From NCBI RefSeq assembly GCF_018913465.1, contig NZ_JABAPM010000001.1, forward strand, positions 372,001 to 436,000: 64,000 bases of DNA. The letters run 5' to 3'. The notes beneath the pieces are model-generated. The model was not told the origin of the DNA, did not search any database, and saw nothing but the letters and a program-made list of their open reading frames with translations. This document shows, in pieces, positions 64,000 to 64,000 of this stretch. The translations under genes and the position numbers were made by a program. Numbering within the stretch: position 1 is the first letter of the stretch; each line of letters starts with the position of its first letter. Origin of the DNA: Arcanobacterium phocae (GTDB lineage Bacteria; Actinomycetota; Actinomycetes; Actinomycetales; Actinomycetaceae).

Positions 64000-64000
64000 G

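Noticed and set aside
1..64000. CRISPR array
   Set aside because: No regular repeat-spacer array was seen. The only spaced repeats are the three at 56265-56317, which are too few and too closely spaced.

Overview
The window is a chromosomal segment of a moderate-GC actinobacterium, most likely an Arcanobacterium, with A. haemolyticum the best guess. Actinobacterial signs are the murA-plsC-ddl-thiL and recG-rsmD-coaD-yceD-rnc-mutM orders, a PimB'-type mannosyltransferase and frequent GTG starts. The genus guess rests on a sphingomyelinase-D type phospholipase D gene (2035-2958) together with a thiol-independent cholesterol-dependent cytolysin (40825-42534) whose undecapeptide is EATGLAWDPWW. 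These fit the pld and aln (arcanolysin) genes of A. haemolyticum. No database search was possible.

Layout: the end of gltX (1-1095) is followed by a tRNA-Gln/Glu/Glu cluster and pld. Then come a Dcp-like peptidase, pimB and an iclR regulator (all minus strand), and cell-envelope genes murA, plsC, ddl and thiL. rpmB (minus) precedes recG-rsmD-coaD-(coiled coil)-yceD-rnc-mutM and a LuxR-type response regulator. A GAF histidine kinase lies behind cydDC. A sugar ABC operon plus a DUF624 gene sits between cydDC and cydAB. rne, rplU, rpmA and obg follow, then a luciferase-like protein, trxA, nadD, rsfS and a phosphatase.

From 40331 to 45903 two tRNA-Ala genes with identical 5' and 3' parts bracket the cytolysin gene, a secreted HNH nuclease, a regulator remnant and a divergent MFS/TetR pair sharing a palindromic operator. 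From 45904 to about 56660 lies a decayed prophage. It keeps an HNH gene, terS, a phage metK and a DNA methyltransferase. Its terL, a DUF1492-like gene and a DUF6900-like gene carry frameshifts, and only the C-terminus of a large serine recombinase remains. Exact 21-bp inverted repeats flank 10.4 kb of this region, and a second, internally deleted HNH copy lies just outside them.

The most interesting content is two separate cassettes inside the dead prophage (47248-48077 and 53660-54688). Each is an intact gene for a secreted protein with a C-terminal domain bounded by two cysteines, followed at once by a small membrane-protein gene. The layout is that of a protein bacteriocin and its immunity protein. 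The second cassette has its own promoter-like sequence and a leader with three inverted repeats. The rest of the window is accessory or transport genes: a small membrane protein, an AT-rich GNAT, an ADP-ribosylglycohydrolase, a two-gene OpuB-type osmolyte ABC system, a ClC channel and a small L7/L12-CTD-like protein.
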